Below, in pieces: positions 24,216 through 31,813 of a stretch of 64,000 bases of DNA (position 1 is its first letter; each line of letters opens with the position of its first letter). Both the position numbers and the translations under genes were made by a program. Location of the stretch: the NCBI GenBank assembly GCA_965214995.1, contig CBDCCT010000002.1:1922001-1986000 (forward strand), given 5' to 3'. The DNA comes from CBDCCT01 sp965214995 (lineage in GTDB: Bacteria > Deinococcota > Deinococci > Deinococcales > Trueperaceae). The notes under the pieces are model-generated. The model was given only the letters and a program-made list of their open reading frames with translations. It was not told where the DNA came from and ran no database searches.

Positions 24216-24245
24216 TTGACACCTACGAAGAGTTTCGTGTACACT
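24216..24245 (+). promoter_or_regulatory. promoter of the blaI-blaR1 pair
   Basis: A perfect -35 box TTGACA (24216-24221) is followed after 18 bases by TACACT (24240-24245). The left operator arm fills the spacer and the right arm covers the predicted transcription start, so repressor binding would block RNA polymerase. The promoter gives the pair its own transcription inside the liv operon. Confidence 0.75.
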
Positions 24246-24268
24246 CTATCAACGAAACTCTTCGTAGG
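24222..24268. promoter_or_regulatory. double-dyad operator of the BlaI-type repressor
   Basis: CCTACGAAGAGTTTCGT (24222-24238) and ACGAAACTCTTCGTAGG (24252-24268) are perfect 17-base inverted copies separated by 13 bases. Each arm is itself a dyad, ACGAA-N4-TTCGT, so the site offers two repressor-dimer boxes facing each other. This is the geometry expected for BlaI/MecI-type winged-helix dimers, although the box sequence differs from the staphylococcal TACA/TGTA operator. Confidence 0.8.
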
Positions 24269-24292
24269 AACGCCTTGTGTCGGGAGGAGCCT

Positions 24293-24673
24293 GTGACGAC
24301 GGTCAAGCCCACGGAAGCCGAGTTGAGCATCCTGAACGTTTTGTGGACGAGGGGCCCGAGCACCGTGCGCGACGTGCTCGAGCGCCTCGTCCGGGAAAGA
24401 GAAAAGGAGGTCGGCTACACCACCGTTTTGAAGCTCTTGCAAATCATGACCGACAAGGGGTTGGTGCTGAGAGACGACGCCGCGCGTAGCCACGTTTACA
24501 GGGCGGTGTACCCAAAAGAAGCGACCCAGCGGCTCCTCCTTACCGACCTGCTCGAGCGCGCTTTCGCGGGCTCAGCCAGCCAACTGGTTTTGCAGGCACT
24601 CCACACCCAAAAAGCCAGTCCCGAAGAGCTCGCCGCCATCCGGGCGCTCCTCGACCGCTTGGAAGACGCCTGA
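24293..24673 (+). CDS. blaI: BlaI/MecI/CopY family transcriptional repressor
   Basis: A 126-residue winged-helix repressor. The segment TEAELSILNVLWTRGPSTVRD near residues 6-26 and the recognition region YTTVLKLLQIMTDKGLV are typical, and a C-terminal helical dimerisation domain follows. In BlaR1/MecR1 systems the partner protease triggers cleavage of this repressor. The GTG at 24293 is chosen because GGGAGGAG lies six bases before it; an upstream TTG at 24275 lacks a site. The gene has its own promoter and operator and its stop overlaps the start of blaR1 by one base. Confidence 0.9.
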   Translation: MTTVKPTEAELSILNVLWTRGPSTVRDVLERLVREREKEVGYTTVLKLLQIMTDKGLVLRDDAARSHVYRAVYPKEATQRLLLTDLLERAFAGSASQLVLQALHTQKASPEELAAIRALLDRLEDA

Positions 24674-25983
24674 TGGACGGGCTCATTCACGCCTTGGCCT
24701 GGGGCCTCCTTCATTCCGTCTGGCAGGGCGCGCTCATCTTGCTGGCGACGGTGCTGGTTTTGAAAGGCTTGACAAAAAGCAGCGCCCGTTACCGCGCGTG
24801 TTTGCTGGCGTTGTGTCTCATGCCGCTAAGCTTCGGGCTCACCCTCTTAGGCGCGGCGGCGTCACACACGCCCACCCTCGTTACGGGGGCCGGATTAGCG
24901 TCAAACGCGCCTTTACCTTCTTCGCTCGCCCTGCTCGAGCTTTACAACGTCTACGACCTCTCGCCGTACATCGTCGCCGTGTGGCTTTTGGGCGTGTGCG
25001 CCCAAGCGCTTAGAACCCTGGGAGGGACCTTTTATGTGAGACGCTTGAGGAAAAACACCCTGCCGGTCAGCGACGCGCTCAAAGAGCGGGTGCGGGTCTC
25101 TGCAAAAGCCCTCTCCCTTCGTCCCAACGTGGGTCTTTTCGAGTCCCGCCTCGTCAGCGTGCCCACCCTGGTGGGTTGGCTTAGGCCCGTTATCTTGTTG
25201 CCGACGAGCGCCCTGCGCGGCTTGACGAGCCGCCAACTTGAAGCCGTTTTGCTCCACGAACTCGCGCACGTCAAAAGGCGCGATCCCTTTTTCAACCTCC
25301 TCCAAACCCTTTGTGAAACGCTTCTTTTCTATCATCCCGCGGCGTGGTGGCTGAGCCGACAGGCGCGGCTCGAGCGCGAACACTGCTGTGACGACTTGGT
25401 CGTCGCACACACGGGCGACAAGCCGACCTACGCGCGGGCGCTCATGCGCCTGGAAACCCTCAAAAGTCCCTCGCCGCTTCTGCTCGCGGCCTCAGGAGGT
25501 CATCTTATGAACCGGATCAGCCGAATCTTGGGTCAACCCACTCCCAGAAGAACGCCCCACCTGCTTTTGGGAGGCGTTTTGGCGGCGGCGCTCCTGGTGG
25601 CGTGCGGCTCGCTCGGGGGCGGACAGACCACCGCCGACCACGACTATGCATCCGCCTGCTTCAACGCCAGCGTGAACACCGGGGGGTACGAAATACCCGC
25701 TTTCAACGAGGCCTCGGTCAAGGCAATGGCGAAAACGCTCGAGGCGGGCAGCAGTGCCGCGTTCGTAGGTTCCTGCACCCCTTCGTCCCTACGGTTCGAT
25801 TACCTCATGCAGTTTGACGCCCAAAGCCTCTCCTGGAAAGCGCGACTAGACGCCGTGACGGGGGGCGGCAGGCTCCTGTGGCAGGGCCGTCTAGCAGACG
25901 CCATCGACACCAACGGCGCGTTTCAGTACACAACAGAACACTCGGCGCAGACTCTCCTGGAAGCGTTTTTAGCCAACCACTAG
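24673..25983 (+). CDS. blaR1: BlaR1-type M56 family membrane metalloprotease sensor
   Basis: A 436-residue integral membrane protease of family M56. Several membrane segments precede the cytoplasmic zinc site HELAH at residues 195-199; the third-ligand region LEREHCCDDLVV lies near 236-247. After a further hydrophobic segment that looks like a lipobox (LLVACGS near residue 313) comes an extracytoplasmic domain of about 110 residues. It does not look like the penicillin-binding sensor domain of true BlaR1, which is about 250 residues with an SxxK motif. The inducing signal is therefore probably something other than a beta-lactam. It is translationally coupled to blaI. Confidence 0.85.
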   Translation: MDGLIHALAWGLLHSVWQGALILLATVLVLKGLTKSSARYRACLLALCLMPLSFGLTLLGAAASHTPTLVTGAGLASNAPLPSSLALLELYNVYDLSPYIVAVWLLGVCAQALRTLGGTFYVRRLRKNTLPVSDALKERVRVSAKALSLRPNVGLFESRLVSVPTLVGWLRPVILLPTSALRGLTSRQLEAVLLHELAHVKRRDPFFNLLQTLCETLLFYHPAAWWLSRQARLEREHCCDDLVVAHTGDKPTYARALMRLETLKSPSPLLLAASGGHLMNRISRILGQPTPRRTPHLLLGGVLAAALLVACGSLGGGQTTADHDYASACFNASVNTGGYEIPAFNEASVKAMAKTLEAGSSAAFVGSCTPSSLRFDYLMQFDAQSLSWKARLDAVTGGGRLLWQGRLADAIDTNGAFQYTTEHSAQTLLEAFLANH

Positions 25984-25989
25984 GCCGGC

Positions 25990-26042
25990 GCGCCCATCCG
26001 GGTTCAGTCACTACCCGTTGAACCCGGACGGGCGCTTTGTGT
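25990..26042 (+). terminator. Rho-independent terminator after blaR1
   Basis: GCGCCC-A-TCCGGGTTCA pairs with TGAACCCGGA-C-GGGCGC across a single mismatch, followed by TTTGTGT. It isolates the blaI-blaR1 unit from livF, which then needs read-through or its own promoter. From 26043 to 26288 I see no gene; the end of that stretch holds two copies of a CACCTCACCTTT repeat. Confidence 0.8.
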
Positions 26043-26249
26043 CCGTCCTCGGAGAAAGTCTAACGCTCCCCATCCTTGTTGGCTACCGCTTGGCTTCAGC
26101 CTTCACCCGCCCCAATGTCCTATGTAGGGTAGAGCATCCTGCACAGGGTGTACGTCTTATAGCAGTAGACAGTATTGTGAAGCTATGGTTCTACTGACGA
26201 GGTCGCTGAACACGCCTTATTTCCTACCTCCTGACTTTGTCTCAAAGCT

Positions 26250-26277
26250 CACCTCACCTTTCACCTCACCTTTCACC
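26250..26277. repeat. short tandem repeat upstream of livF
   Basis: The sequence repeats CACCTCACCTTT about twice (reverse strand GGTGAAAGGTGAG), immediately before the livF start. It resembles the GGTGAGTGG-type filler found after crtO and after ktrA in this window. Confidence 0.5.
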
Positions 26278-26288
26278 AAGTCGTCGCC

Positions 26289-26990
26289 GTGCTTCAGGTA
26301 ACTGCCATCGACACCGCCTACGGCGCGTCGCAAGTGCTGTTCGGCGTGAGTTTGGAGGTCGGCGAGGGCGAGGTGGTGGGCTTACTCGGGCGCAACGGCA
26401 TGGGCAAGACGACCACGGTGCGTTCCATCATGGGTTTGACGCCGCTGAGCAAAGGTGAGGTCAGCTTTGAAGGAAGTCTGATTAGCGCTCAGCCCCCTCA
26501 CCGGGTGGCGCAGCGCGGCGTCGGGCTGGTGCCCGAAGGACGGCACATCTTCCCCAACTTAAGCGCCGAAGAAAACCTTGTGGCAACGGCCCGCAACGCG
26601 TTTAACCGATCCGACCCCTGGACCTTAAACCGCGTTTATGACCTCTTTCCGCGCTTAGCCGAGCGGCGGCGGCACTTAGGAAACCAGCTTTCGGGCGGCG
26701 AACAGCAGATGCTCGCCATCGGCCGGGCGCTCCTCACCAACCCCAAACTGCTCATCTTGGACGAGGCCACCGAAGGGCTCGCGCCGGGCTTGCGTGGCGA
26801 CATCTGGCGCAGCGTGAGGCGGCTCAAGGCGGAGGGTCAGGCCATCCTCATCATCGACAGCAACTTACGGGAGATGCTGAGTGTCACCGACCGCAGCTAT
26901 ATCTTGGAAAAAGGGCGCGTCGTGTGGGGAGGCCCCAGCCTCGAGCTCGCCGCGCAGCCCGAGGTGAAGCGGCGGTATCTAGGCATCTGA
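26289..26990 (+). CDS. livF: ABC importer ATP-binding protein, LivF type
   Basis: The second ATPase of the importer, 233 residues. Walker A is GRNGMGKTT near residue 35, the signature is LSGGEQQML near 135, and Walker B is LLILDEATEGLAPGL. The ending VKRRYLGI is characteristic of LivF. The start is a GTG at 26289 without a strong Shine-Dalgarno. It is displaced from livG by the blaI-blaR1 insertion but remains in the same orientation and next to the SDR gene ten bases downstream. Confidence 0.9.
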   Translation: MLQVTAIDTAYGASQVLFGVSLEVGEGEVVGLLGRNGMGKTTTVRSIMGLTPLSKGEVSFEGSLISAQPPHRVAQRGVGLVPEGRHIFPNLSAEENLVATARNAFNRSDPWTLNRVYDLFPRLAERRRHLGNQLSGGEQQMLAIGRALLTNPKLLILDEATEGLAPGLRGDIWRSVRRLKAEGQAILIIDSNLREMLSVTDRSYILEKGRVVWGGPSLELAAQPEVKRRYLGI

Positions 26991-27000
26991 AAGGAGCAGC

Positions 27001-27750
27001 GTGAGCGAACACAAGCGAGTCGCCGTCGTCACCGGGGCCGCGCGGGGTATCGGCTTAGCTATTGCCAAAGCGCTCTTAAGGGACGGTTTAACCGTCGTCG
27101 GTATTGATATTAACCACGAGGTTTTGGAAGAAACGGCGGAGAAGTTGGGGGGAGAAAATCTAAATTTTCTGGCTCGAGCGGCCGACCTCTCCCGCGCAAA
27201 CGAAGTGACGCGCGTTTTTGCCGACATTGACCAAAGCACGGGCGGGCCGGACGTGCTGGTCAACAACGCGGGCACCTGCTTGATGGATGACTTTGTGGAC
27301 ATAAGCCCTGACGACTTCCGTAAACAGATGGCCGTCAACTTTGACTCCGCCTTTTACTGCTGCCAAAAGGCGATTCCGCGCATGTTGACACGGCCCGGCA
27401 TCAAAAAAATCGTCAACATCTCGTCCAACGGGGCGTACAACTTCGACGTGTTCGACCCCGCGCACTACCGCGCTTCCAAGGCGGCGCTCGACAACCTCAC
27501 CAAACATTTGGCGCGGCGCTACGCCAAAGAGGGGATTGCGGTCAACTCCGTTGCGCCCGCCATGACCCGCACCGACTTGTTCGATGTGGTGAGCCCAGAC
27601 GAACTCGCCCAAGCGCTCGAGGGGATGCCGCGCGGGGAGCCGATGCGGCCCGAAGAGATTGCGGCGTGGGTGGCGTTTCTTGTGTCAAGCGCGGGAGACT
27701 GCTCGAGCGGCAACGTCATCATCCTCAACCAGGGGCGGGATGTGCGGTAG
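27001..27750 (+). CDS. short-chain dehydrogenase/reductase (SDR)
   Basis: A classical SDR of 249 residues. The cofactor motif TGAARGIG lies near residues 12-19, the NNAG motif near 88, catalytic Ser in NISSNGAYN, and the YxxxK pair as HYRASKAAL near residue 157. The Asp at the end of the second strand (GIDINHE) points to NAD(H). GTG start at 27001 with AAGGAGC upstream. As the last gene of the transport/catabolic operon it may oxidise an alcohol or hydroxyacyl intermediate, for example dioxindole-like or 3-hydroxyacyl-CoA; the substrate is not evident. Confidence 0.85.
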   Translation: MSEHKRVAVVTGAARGIGLAIAKALLRDGLTVVGIDINHEVLEETAEKLGGENLNFLARAADLSRANEVTRVFADIDQSTGGPDVLVNNAGTCLMDDFVDISPDDFRKQMAVNFDSAFYCCQKAIPRMLTRPGIKKIVNISSNGAYNFDVFDPAHYRASKAALDNLTKHLARRYAKEGIAVNSVAPAMTRTDLFDVVSPDELAQALEGMPRGEPMRPEEIAAWVAFLVSSAGDCSSGNVIILNQGRDVR

Positions 27751-28086
27751 TGCGGCCACATCGAGTTACACCAAGTGCCTTTAGCGATTGGTTCAAAGAG
27801 GAAAAAGATTCCTGTGAGAACCGGTAGAACGATTCCAGTTGTTCCGGTCGGCCAACGATGCTTTACTTCGGGACAAAAAAGGTACATAAGCGCCTGAAGA
27901 CAAGTTTTTGTGGTTTTTCTCAAGCCTATGACGTTCCAAAATTGGCTCTGCGTTCACAAACTCTTTTGCATGGGTGCTTACCTGCTTTTAAGGGCCCGGG
28001 TTTGATCGGGCTACGAGTTTTAGCGTCCCGTCTCACCTTTTTGGCCGCTTTTGTAACCGATCAAAAGGCTTTTTAGCGCCGATCCA
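27751..28086. other. intergenic stretch, no supported gene
   Basis: About 335 bp of lower GC content between convergent genes. Short frames exist on both strands (the longest 72 codons on plus, 27858-28076) but show no recognisable family, no Shine-Dalgarno and no third-position GC bias. It may be decayed sequence. No clear terminator with a T-run is visible. Confidence 0.4.
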
Positions 28087-28632
28087 CTACGTCAAAAAGA
28101 GGCCCATCCACTCGAGGTCGTAGTAAACCCCGTCCAAAAAAACTTCCTTACGGAGGGTTCCTTCTCTAACGAACCCCCTTCGCTCATAAAGCAGGATGGC
28201 GCGGTGATTGTCCACCCTCACGCGCAGGTTGATTTTCTTGATGACGCGGGTTTGCCGCGCCCAGTTTAAAAGTGTGTCGAGCAGCCCAGAGCCCACCCCC
28301 TGCCCCCAATACGCCTTTCGCACGGACATACCCAACTCGCCGCTGTGCCTAACGCGGGACCTGTGACCCGCCGAAAAGTTGAGCGTGCCGACGATTTCAT
28401 CCCCAGCCAGAGCGAGTAAGTAGACCTCATTATCAGACGCACGACACGCCCGCAAAAACTCCGCCTCTTCGCGTTCTGTGAGTTCAAACTCGCCGGGGCC
28501 AAAGGTCAGGTAGTCCGACTCGCCGGAGACGTTCTCAATATAAGTGAGAAGCGCCCCGGCGTCCTCGACTTCCGCTTCACGGATGAGGAGTGAGCCGTTC
28601 TTGAATTCATAGCTGCGCGGCTCCACGGTCAC
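28087..28632 (-). CDS. GNAT family N-acetyltransferase
   Basis: A 181-residue GNAT acetyltransferase. The acetyl-CoA motif A is visible as GMSVRKAYWGQGVGSGLLDTL-type text (WGQGVGSG near residue 120), and the C-terminal strand NHRAILLYERRGFVREG is typical of the RimI/RimL-like group. The start is taken as the GTG at 28632, ten bases after the glnS stop, with AAAGG upstream; a longer frame from 28683 would lie inside glnS. Cotranscription with glnS is likely. Substrate (amino acid, antibiotic or protein N-terminus) is unknown. Confidence 0.82.
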   Translation of the reverse strand: MTVEPRSYEFKNGSLLIREAEVEDAGALLTYIENVSGESDYLTFGPGEFELTEREEAEFLRACRASDNEVYLLALAGDEIVGTLNFSAGHRSRVRHSGELGMSVRKAYWGQGVGSGLLDTLLNWARQTRVIKKINLRVRVDNHRAILLYERRGFVREGTLRKEVFLDGVYYDLEWMGLFLT

Positions 28633-28642
28633 TCCGTTACCT

Positions 28643-30994
28643 TTACTCTTTCTGAAGCCTCTCCTGCACCAGCTCCTGCACAAGCTGCGGGTTCGCCTTG
28701 CCCTGCGTCTCGCGCATCACGCCGCCCACGAAAAAGCCCAGCAGCCCCCCCTTGCCGCCCCGGTACGCCGCGACCTTGTCGGGATTTTTGGCAAGAAGGG
28801 CGTCCACGATGGGCTCGAGTTTTCCTAAATCCGTGACCTGCTCGAGCCCCCGCGCTTCAACAATGGCCTTGGGACTCTCGCCTGTTTGAAGCATCACCTC
28901 GAACACCTCTTTGGCGATGCGGCTCGAGATGGTCGTATCGTCTACCAGCGCCACGAGTTCGCCCAAGTGCGCGGGCTTAAAGGGGAGGGCTTCAAGAGAG
29001 GTGTCTTTAAGGGCGCGCAAGAGTTCGTTGACTATCCAGTTGGCGACGCCCTGCGGGTTGTGGTGCGTCTCCAACGCTTCTTCAAAGAAAGAGGAAAGCT
29101 CACCCTCCGCCGCGAGGATGGCCGCGTCGTCGCTGCTCAGGCCGAGGTTGAAGGTGTAGCGCTCGAGCCTCGCACGCTGCTCAGGGGTAAAGTCCAGCGT
29201 GGGGTCGCGTTGCGCAATCTTGGTCGGCTCGGTTTCGCCTTTGGGGGCGTGTTCCTCTTGCGCCTGTTCTTTCGGCTGCACATCTTCTGTTTTAACGTCC
29301 CACGCGGATTTGAGCGGCACGATGCGGTTGAAAACGAGGTGCTGGGGCTCTGAGTCCGGGTCCCTCACAAAATAGCCCTGCCGCTCGAACTGATAGCGCG
29401 TCTCCTCGGCGTCCTCCGCCACGCTCGGCTCGACAAAGCCGTGGGTGACGACGAGCGAATCGGGGTTGAGGTAATCCGTAAAGGGCGCGTCGCCCGCGTC
29501 GGGGTTGGGGACGCTGAAGAGCCGGTCATAGAGACGCATCTCGGCGGGGAGCGCGTGCGTAGCGCTTACCCAGTGGATGGTGCCCTTGACCTTGCGGCCC
29601 TTCGGGTTTTGCCCCAGCGTGTCGGAGTCATACGAGCAGCGGAGTTCGGTCACGTTGCCCGTTTCATCCTTGACAACCTCATCACAGCGGATGACGTAGG
29701 CGTAGCGGAGCCGCACCTCGCCGCCGGGGGCGAGGCGGCGGAAGCCCTTGGGCGGCTCCTCCAAAAAGTCGTCTCGCTCGATAAAGAGTTCGCGGGCGAA
29801 GGGCACCTCGCGCGAGCCCTCCTTGGGAACGTCGTGGGGCCAATAGGGGGCTTCTAATGCCTCCTCTTTGTCTTTGGGATAGTTGGTGAGGACGACCTTG
29901 AGCGGGTTGAGTACCGCCATCACCCTTGGGGCCTGGGTGTTTAAGTCGTCACGGACGCTGTACTCGAGCAGCGCGGGGTCGGTTCTCGAGTTGGCCTTGG
30001 CGACGCCCACGCGGTTCGCAAAGTCGCGGATGGCCTCGGGTCTCACGCCGCGGCGGCGCAAGCCCGCCAGCGTCGGCATCCGCGGGTCGTCCCAGCCGTC
30101 CACGTGCCCGTCGCGCACGAGCGTGATGAGCTTGCGCTTGCTTAAAACGGTGTAGTCCAAAGCGAGCCGCGCGAACTCGTACTGATGCGGGCGGGGCGGC
30201 GTGTAGAGCGCGTCCACGAGCCAGTCGTAAATCTCGCGGTTGTTTTCAAACTCCAGGGTGCATAAAGAGTGCGTCACGCCCTCGATAGCGTCCGAAAGCC
30301 CGTGCGCAAAGTCGTACATCGGGTAAATCGGCCAGGCGTCGCCCGTGCGGTAATGGTGCGCGTGGCGGATGCGGTAAAGGAGCGGGTCGCGCATCTTCAT
30401 GTTGGGTGCAGCCATGTCGATTTTGGCGCGCAGCACGTGCGTTCCGTCCGCGAATTCGCCCGCGCGCATCCGCTTGAAAAGGTCCAAATTCTCGTCCACC
30501 GAGCGCGCCCGGTAGGGGCTTTCGCGCCCCGGCTCGGTGACGGTGCCGCGGTACGCCCGAATTTCTTCTTCAGAAAGCGAATCCACGTACGCCTTGCCGT
30601 CCTCGATAAGCCGGAGCGCGAGGTTGTAAAGCGTCTCGAAATAGTCTGACGCAAAAAAGAGATTGTCGCCCCAGTCGAAGCCGAGCCAGCGGATGTCGCG
30701 CTGGATGGACTCGACATATTCCACGTCCTCGGTGGTGGGGTTGGTGTCGTCGAAGCGCAGGTTGCACGCGCTCCCGTAGTCCAGGGCCAGCCCGAAGTTA
30801 AGACAAATCGCCTTGGCGTGTCCGATATGGATGTAGCCGTTGGGCTCGGGCGGCCAGCGCGTCACGACGGAGTTATGGGCTCCGTCTTCCAAATCTTTGT
30901 CAATGATGTCGGTGATGAAGTTGGGGGTGACCGTCCGGTCTTCTTCGGCGGGAATTTTGGCGGCCGTGTGTGCGTCTGGGGCGTGCGTGCTCAT
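28643..30994 (-). CDS. glnS: glutaminyl-tRNA synthetase with C-terminal YqeY-like domain
   Basis: A class I aminoacyl-tRNA synthetase of 783 residues. The HIGH motif is at residues 56-59 (GYIHIGHAK) and the KMSKS-type loop reads VLSKRKL near residue 290. The usual GlnRS anticodon-binding beta-barrels end near residue 560. The remaining 200 or so residues, beginning after a Glu/Lys-rich linker, resemble the GatB tail/YqeY domain (IVNELLRALK, ISSRIAKEVFEVML, KVAAYRGGKGGLLGFFVGGVM). This extra domain is a known feature of Deinococcus GlnRS and helps bind tRNA. Start ATG 30994 follows a TACACT box by five bases. Confidence 0.95.
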   Translation of the reverse strand: MSTHAPDAHTAAKIPAEEDRTVTPNFITDIIDKDLEDGAHNSVVTRWPPEPNGYIHIGHAKAICLNFGLALDYGSACNLRFDDTNPTTEDVEYVESIQRDIRWLGFDWGDNLFFASDYFETLYNLALRLIEDGKAYVDSLSEEEIRAYRGTVTEPGRESPYRARSVDENLDLFKRMRAGEFADGTHVLRAKIDMAAPNMKMRDPLLYRIRHAHHYRTGDAWPIYPMYDFAHGLSDAIEGVTHSLCTLEFENNREIYDWLVDALYTPPRPHQYEFARLALDYTVLSKRKLITLVRDGHVDGWDDPRMPTLAGLRRRGVRPEAIRDFANRVGVAKANSRTDPALLEYSVRDDLNTQAPRVMAVLNPLKVVLTNYPKDKEEALEAPYWPHDVPKEGSREVPFARELFIERDDFLEEPPKGFRRLAPGGEVRLRYAYVIRCDEVVKDETGNVTELRCSYDSDTLGQNPKGRKVKGTIHWVSATHALPAEMRLYDRLFSVPNPDAGDAPFTDYLNPDSLVVTHGFVEPSVAEDAEETRYQFERQGYFVRDPDSEPQHLVFNRIVPLKSAWDVKTEDVQPKEQAQEEHAPKGETEPTKIAQRDPTLDFTPEQRARLERYTFNLGLSSDDAAILAAEGELSSFFEEALETHHNPQGVANWIVNELLRALKDTSLEALPFKPAHLGELVALVDDTTISSRIAKEVFEVMLQTGESPKAIVEARGLEQVTDLGKLEPIVDALLAKNPDKVAAYRGGKGGLLGFFVGGVMRETQGKANPQLVQELVQERLQKE

Positions 30995-30999
30995 GGTTT

Positions 31000-31005
31000 A
31001 GTGTA
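31000..31005 (-). promoter_or_regulatory. leaderless -10 box of glnS
   Basis: On the minus strand TACACT ends five bases before the glnS ATG with no Shine-Dalgarno between, consistent with a leaderless transcript. Confidence 0.5.
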
Positions 31006-31059
31006 GCAGAGGCCGAGTTGGGCACGGGTAAGCGGGTCAAATGTAACGGCAGTAATGAC

Positions 31060-31176
31060 CTATAGCAGGTATCATCTGGTTTGAGCGAAAGTTAGTCTGT
31101 GCGTTACTGTCTAGGACGTAGTTACAGTGATGATACCTGCGCCGAACTCACTCAATGTCAATGAAAACCGCTATAG
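31060..31176. repeat. MITE-like element with nested inverted repeats
   Basis: CTATAGCAGGTATCATC (31060-31076) faces AATGAAAACCGCTATAG (31160-31176): the ends are imperfect inverted repeats, 13 of 17 identical by eye. Inside, GATGATACCTGC (31129-31140) is a perfect inverted copy of GCAGGTATCATC in the left end. The ~117-bp unit has no coding content and is AT-richer than its surroundings. It looks like a small non-autonomous transposable element or a structured intergenic repeat; a target-site duplication is not obvious. Confidence 0.45.
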
Positions 31177-31248
31177 TCCACTCGAGAGGGTGCGAAGCAA
31201 GAAGGGGTTGTAAGGCGGAAGGGTAAGTAAAAGGCCACAGCCAAGGAC

Positions 31249-31283
31249 GCGCAGCGTGGGCCGCACTGCGGCTCACGCTGCGC
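31249..31283 (-). terminator. strong hairpin after the copper-binding protein gene
   Basis: GCGCAGCGTG-G-GCCGCA and TGCGGC-T-CACGCTGCGC form a 16-pair stem interrupted by a single G-T position, with a one-base loop. It starts eight bases beyond the stop of the convergent-facing minus-strand gene. No T-run follows directly. Confidence 0.6.
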
Positions 31284-31290
31284 AACGCGC

Positions 31291-31698
31291 TCAGGCAGGA
31301 ACGGCGGCGAGCAGCGCCTCACAGGCCTTTTCGCAGCGCCTGCACGACCGGGCGCAGACTTTGCAGTGCTCGTGCATCGAGGCGTGCTTCTCGCACTCGT
31401 CGCCGCAGGCCTTGCAGGCGACGTGGCAGGCTTGCAGTTGCGCCCTGATGATGCCCCAGTCGGGCTCGGTCTGGCGCACCAGCGCGCGGCCCGTGGTGGT
31501 GCAGATGTCGGCGCAGTCTAGGTTGGTGCGGATGCAGTAGCGCAGGTCCGCCACCATGTCCTCGCTCAGGCAGGCGTCGGCGCAGCTCGAGCAGACCTGG
31601 GCGCACTCGAAGGCGGCCTCGATAAACTCGTTCAGCGTGTCCATGTTCACTTGCGGTTGCTGCGGGTGGGTTTGCAACATCTCTTGAATGGCTGGCAT
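31291..31698 (-). CDS. four-helix-bundle copper-binding protein (Csp/DUF326 type)
   Basis: A 135-residue cysteine-rich protein of the Csp copper-storage family. About fifteen Cys residues occur in CxxxC or CxxC spacings along helices (FECAQVCSSCADAC, LDCADICTTT, CHVACKACGDECEKH, CKVCARSCRRCEKAC), with several His near the mouth. Csp proteins store Cu(I) inside a tetrameric bundle. There is no signal peptide, so it resembles the cytosolic Csp3 group. AAGGAG lies six bases before ATG 31698. It lies in the same orientation as copA, csoR and copZ a few kilobases upstream and would buffer the Cu(I) that CopA exports. Confidence 0.88.
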   Translation of the reverse strand: MPAIQEMLQTHPQQPQVNMDTLNEFIEAAFECAQVCSSCADACLSEDMVADLRYCIRTNLDCADICTTTGRALVRQTEPDWGIIRAQLQACHVACKACGDECEKHASMHEHCKVCARSCRRCEKACEALLAAVPA

Positions 31699-31813
31699 GG
31701 TTTCTCCTTTTTAAAACTGCATTTTTGGTTTGCTTGCGGCTTTTGACTTAAACAGACTCACGTTAGGCTCAGAGAGCCCTTACATGCCTTCACCCCCTAA
31801 AAGTCCCGCGATT

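Noticed and set aside
24293..25983. A beta-lactam resistance operon
   Set aside because: BlaI and an M56 protease are present, but the protease lacks a penicillin-binding sensor domain and there is no beta-lactamase gene in the window. The penicillin-acylase-family gene 7 kb away is not evidence enough.
27858..28076. 72-codon open frame in the low-GC gap after the SDR gene
   Set aside because: No ribosome-binding site, no recognisable family and no codon bias; kept only as part of the intergenic description.
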